DNA of 9,435 bases, taken from CAVXAE01 sp044225565 (lineage in GTDB: Bacteria; Pseudomonadota; Gammaproteobacteria; Steroidobacterales; Steroidobacteraceae). Below are positions 6,582 through 9,435 of this stretch, piece by piece. Below the pieces are notes generated by a model. It had not been told where the DNA came from and did no database searches. It saw only the letters and a list, made by a program, of their open reading frames with translations. The stretch is from positions 1 to 9,435 of the forward strand of contig JBGAIL010000177.1 in assembly GCA_044225565.1 (NCBI GenBank), in the 5' to 3' direction. The position numbers and the translations under genes were made by a program. The number at the start of each line of letters is the position of its first letter. Position 1 is the first letter of the stretch.

Positions 6582-8080
6582 CCGGATCGCGCATGCCCAC
6601 GCTCAGCATCGAAACCGGAGCCCTGGCTGGCGGCGTCGATGGAGGCGTGGAGCATTTCCTCGGCATTCCCTACGCGGCCGCGCCGGTCGGTGTCTTGCGC
6701 TGGCGCCCGCCTCGTCCCGCTGCCGCGTGGACCGGCGTGCGCACGGCAACGCAATTCGGTGCGGACAGTGTCCAGAACCGACCTTCATGGGATGCCACCG
6801 CATCGAGCGGTTCCATGAGTGAAGATTGCCTGTTCATCAATGTATGGCGGCCGGTCGAGCGGCCGCGCGAACCCCTGCCCGTGATGGTCTGGATCCACGG
6901 CGGCGGCTTCGTGATGGGCTCGTCGAGCCAGCCGATGCTCGATGGTGGTGCACTCGCCAGTCGCGGCGTGATCGTGGTCACTTTCAACTACCGGCTGGGG
7001 CGTTTCGGCTTCTTCGCCCATCCGGTGCTTTCGGCCGCACAGCGCGACGAGCTCCTGGGCAACTACGGCCTCATGGACCAGATGGCGGCCCTGCGCTGGG
7101 TCCAGCGAAACATTGCAGCTTTCGGCGGCAATCCCGGAAACGTGACGATCTTCGGCGAATCCGCGGGCGGCACTTCGGTCTTGCAGTTGATGGCGATGCA
7201 GGTTGCACACGGGCTCTTCCATCGCGCCATTGCCCAGTCGTCGGGCGGGCGCGACCTGTGGCCGTCCATCGATACCGCGACTCATCGGCCGTCCGCAGAG
7301 GTCATCGGGGAGCGCTTCGCGCATGAAGCTGCGGTCGCGGAGGCGAGCCCCGCGGCGCTGCGCGCTCTTCCCGCCGACGTGCTGCGCGGCGACCTGGACC
7401 TCGTGAACATGTGCCCGGAGACGTATTCGGGACCCATGTTCGACGGCATCCTCGTCAAGGGGCCGGCGGCGCAGGTGTTCGAGGCTCGCCAGCACGCCCG
7501 AGTCCCGCTCATCATCGGATGCACCAGCAACGAGCTGGGCCAGACGCCGGACTTCCTGCGCGACCGGATGGTCGATCGTTTCGTGGAACTGCTCGGCGTG
7601 CCGCGCGAGCAGCTGGACGCGCTGTACGGCAGTGCCAGGGCCTGCAATCTCGGCTTCGTCAGCGACCTGCCGTTCGTGGAGCCGGCGCGCCATATCGCAC
7701 GACTGTCAGCGCAGGGCGGTGTGCCCACGTTTCTCTATGTCTTCGATTACGTGACAGAGGCCCGCAGGCAGCTTTCCAACGGCGCGAGCCACGCATCCGA
7801 CGTGCCCTTCACGTTCTCGAGCCTGCGGCGAGTCTGGGAGAACATCACGCCTGCCGACGACGCGCTATCGGCCCTCCTTATCGACTGCTGGACTCGCTTT
7901 GCGCGCAGCGGCGATCCGAACCATGGTGCGTTTGCGGGTTGGAAGCCCTATACGCACGACTCCATGGCGCTCTGGTTCACGCATGCCGGTCCGATCGTGC
8001 GCGCACTCGACACGCGCATCCTCGATTTCCTCGAGAACGCTCATCTCGCGGCTGGCGCAAAAGGCCGGCACGGGGCATGA
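6578..8080 (+). CDS. Type-B carboxylesterase/lipase (alpha/beta hydrolase), cytoplasmic
   Basis: The protein has 500 residues, usual for the COesterase (carboxylesterase type B) family, which cleaves carboxylic esters. Marks: FLGIPYAAAPVG at 27-38, SEDCLFINVW at 81-90 (type-B signature 2), oxyanion-hole HGGG at 107-110, and nucleophile elbow GESAGG with Ser195. The likely acid is Glu319 in TSNELG and the likely base is His405 in GASHASD, so the triad appears complete. No signal peptide is present, unlike many secreted family members, so it should act on imported substrate. The ATG at 6578 overlaps the ribokinase stop (ATGA) and has GGGAGA about 7 nt upstream. The frame is open further upstream to 6332, but that part only shadows the ribokinase. 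A second ATG five codons in (MPTLSIE) is also possible. The substrate is unknown; an acyl or aryl ester on the imported conjugate fits the context. Confidence 0.93.
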   Translation: MTGSRMPTLSIETGALAGGVDGGVEHFLGIPYAAAPVGVLRWRPPRPAAAWTGVRTATQFGADSVQNRPSWDATASSGSMSEDCLFINVWRPVERPREPLPVMVWIHGGGFVMGSSSQPMLDGGALASRGVIVVTFNYRLGRFGFFAHPVLSAAQRDELLGNYGLMDQMAALRWVQRNIAAFGGNPGNVTIFGESAGGTSVLQLMAMQVAHGLFHRAIAQSSGGRDLWPSIDTATHRPSAEVIGERFAHEAAVAEASPAALRALPADVLRGDLDLVNMCPETYSGPMFDGILVKGPAAQVFEARQHARVPLIIGCTSNELGQTPDFLRDRMVDRFVELLGVPREQLDALYGSARACNLGFVSDLPFVEPARHIARLSAQGGVPTFLYVFDYVTEARRQLSNGASHASDVPFTFSSLRRVWENITPADDALSALLIDCWTRFARSGDPNHGAFAGWKPYTHDSMALWFTHAGPIVRALDTRILDFLENAHLAAGAKGRHGA

Positions 8081-9435
8081 CATCGTCCGCCGCGTTGTGG
8101 GCTGGCGCGGAGGCCGATCGCTTCGTCGATCCGTTCGGTCGTCATCTGCTCCTGCGTGGCGTCAACCTGGGGGGCGACTGCAAAGTCCCCTTTCCCGATG
8201 GCGGTACCGAGCAACCCTCGGATTTCTCCGATCACCGGCGAGTGTCATTCGTCGGCCGCCCGTTTCCGCTCGACGAGGCGGACGAGCACCTTGCGCGCCT
8301 GCGCCACTGGGGTTGCAACGCGCTGCGCTTCCTCGTCACGTGGGAGGCCGTTTCGCACGCGGGCCCGGAGCAGTACGACAGTGCCTATCTCGACTACGTC
8401 GTCGCAGTCCTCGAGCGCGCCGAGGCGCACGGCCTCATGGCCTTCATCGATTTCCACCAGGACGTCTGGAGCCGCATGAGCGGCGGCAGCGGCGCGCCAG
8501 GTTGGACTTTCGCGGCCCTGGGCCTCGACATCGCTGCGCTGCCTGCCTCGGATGCCGCCCTCGTGATGCAGCATCACTACGATTACGCGAGCGCCGAGGA
8601 TCATCAGGCCTCCTATCCCATGATGAGCTGGGCCGGCAACTACCAGCGCGCGGCCAATGGCATCATGTGGACCGCGTTCTTCGGCGGTGCTGTGTTCACG
8701 CCGGACTGGGTTGTCGACGGCGAGAATGTCCAGCGCTTCCTGTGGCGACACTATCTCGGCGCCATGCGTGCCCTGGCGATGCGGGTTGCGCACCTGCCGA
8801 ACGTCGTGGGTTTCGATACGCTCAATGAGCCAGGCCTTGGATGGATCGGCCAGAGCCTGTCGAAGCGGCCCGCCGATATCTCCCGCATGCGGCCGGGACC
8901 GATCTGGACGCCGCTCGACGGGCTGCGCCTCGCCCACGGCCAGTCCGTGCGGCTGCCGTGCCTGGCCCGCGACGCGAAAAGCCTGCAGATCGTTCCGGAC
9001 GGTGAGCGCACGTTCAACGCCCGCCGCATCCGTGCCTGGTTGCCGGGCCACGATGACCCGTTCGCGGCCCATGGCGCGTGGCGGCCCGTCGGCGATGAGG
9101 GCGAGGCACTCCGTGAGGATTTCTTCCAGTGCCATCGCGGCGAATCGGTGCGCATCGGTGAGGACCTGATGGCGCCGTTCTTCGCGGCAGTAGCGCAAAC
9201 CGTTCGCCAAGTGCGCAGCGATTGGCTCGTGTTCGCCGAACTCAATCCGTCCGCGACGGCGTCGGGCGAGCATTTCCCTTCCGCGATGCCCCCGCGGTGG
9301 GTCAACGCGAGCCATTGGTACGACGTCCAGTTGCTACGCACGAAGCGTTCACCGGACGGTACGCGCGGTGAACTCGCGGCGCGCTATCGGCCGGAACTGC
9401 GTTTTCTCCACGATCTCGGTGCGAAGCACACCGCG
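8077..9435 (+). CDS. GH5 glycoside hydrolase, glucosylceramidase/sterylglucosidase-like (3' end missing)
   Basis: The frame is open from the ATG at 8077 to the right edge, 453 residues with no stop, so the C-terminus is missing. The start overlaps the esterase stop (ATGA). Family marks: DPFGRHLLLRGVNLGG at about 18-33; WGCNALRFLVTWE in the strand-3 region; FIDFHQDVWSRMSGGSGAPG beginning a few residues before His127; NEP with the acid/base Glu251; and ASHWYD around His413-Tyr415. The HQDVWSR...GAPGW wording resembles the GH5 subfamily of eukaryotic EGCrP-type glucosylceramidases and sterylglucosidases (GH5_12) more than that of cellulases. The nucleophile Glu of GH5 is expected beyond residue 453 and is not in the window. 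There is no signal peptide, so it should be cytoplasmic, as are the fungal relatives. It probably removes a glucosyl or other sugar from a hydrophobic aglycone. Subfamily placement rests on recalled motifs. Confidence 0.85.
   Translation, partial: MTSSAALWAGAEADRFVDPFGRHLLLRGVNLGGDCKVPFPDGGTEQPSDFSDHRRVSFVGRPFPLDEADEHLARLRHWGCNALRFLVTWEAVSHAGPEQYDSAYLDYVVAVLERAEAHGLMAFIDFHQDVWSRMSGGSGAPGWTFAALGLDIAALPASDAALVMQHHYDYASAEDHQASYPMMSWAGNYQRAANGIMWTAFFGGAVFTPDWVVDGENVQRFLWRHYLGAMRALAMRVAHLPNVVGFDTLNEPGLGWIGQSLSKRPADISRMRPGPIWTPLDGLRLAHGQSVRLPCLARDAKSLQIVPDGERTFNARRIRAWLPGHDDPFAAHGAWRPVGDEGEALREDFFQCHRGESVRIGEDLMAPFFAAVAQTVRQVRSDWLVFAELNPSATASGEHFPSAMPPRWVNASHWYDVQLLRTKRSPDGTRGELAARYRPELRFLHDLGAKHTA

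Noticed and set aside
6785..7693. A 302-codon open frame on the minus strand opposite the esterase
   Set aside because: It is antisense to the catalytic motifs of the esterase and has low-complexity shadow composition.
8245..9315. A 356-codon open frame on the minus strand opposite the GH5 gene
   Set aside because: It has shadow-frame composition and no recognisable motif, while the plus-strand frame carries GH5 motifs.
1..9435. Mobile elements, CRISPR arrays, tRNA or rRNA genes
   Set aside because: I looked for transposase motifs, regularly spaced repeats and conserved RNA sequences on both strands and saw none.

Overview
The window is strongly GC-rich, densely coding DNA with little intergenic space. 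It most likely comes from a Pseudomonadota bacterium of the kind rich in TonB-dependent receptors, such as sphingomonads, Steroidobacter/Nevskia-like or Xanthomonas-like groups. The basis is a FecI-type sigma factor, FecR and STN-TonB receptor trio, the receptor's TonB-box/plug wording, and the codon use. The lineage is an inference; no rRNA or marker gene is present.

Layout: two divergent transcription units meet at a 171-bp control region (2846-3016). Leftward (minus strand) are an ECF sigma factor of the FecI class (2264-2845), a FecR-type transmembrane sigma regulator (1177-2250) and an ADP-ribosylglycohydrolase-family enzyme that runs off the left edge (1-1173). Rightward (plus strand) are a TonB-dependent outer-membrane receptor with an N-terminal STN signalling domain (3017-5560), a ribokinase (5631-6581), a type-B carboxylesterase (6578-8080) and a GH5 glycoside hydrolase resembling glucosylceramidases/sterylglucosidases (8077-9435, cut by the right edge). 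The last three genes are chained by ATGA start/stop overlaps.

How the genes fit together: the receptor, FecR and sigma factor form a cell-surface signalling set. Ligand binding outside would be passed through the STN domain to FecR and then to the sigma factor, which would activate the locus. The other four genes look like a cytoplasmic catabolic set: an esterase, a glycosidase, an ADP-ribosylglycohydrolase-type (possibly N- or O-riboside) hydrolase and a kinase that retains the expected ribose-binding residues. The most economical reading is a self-inducing uptake and degradation locus for a scarce, ribose-containing or glycosylated ester/lipid conjugate. The substrate is not proven by the sequence. 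No inner-membrane transporter lies inside the window.

Smaller items recorded are an in-frame tandem duplication in the ribokinase, a C8 homopolymer at the start of fecR, and a dyad in the control region made of two near-consensus DnaA-box-like sequences.
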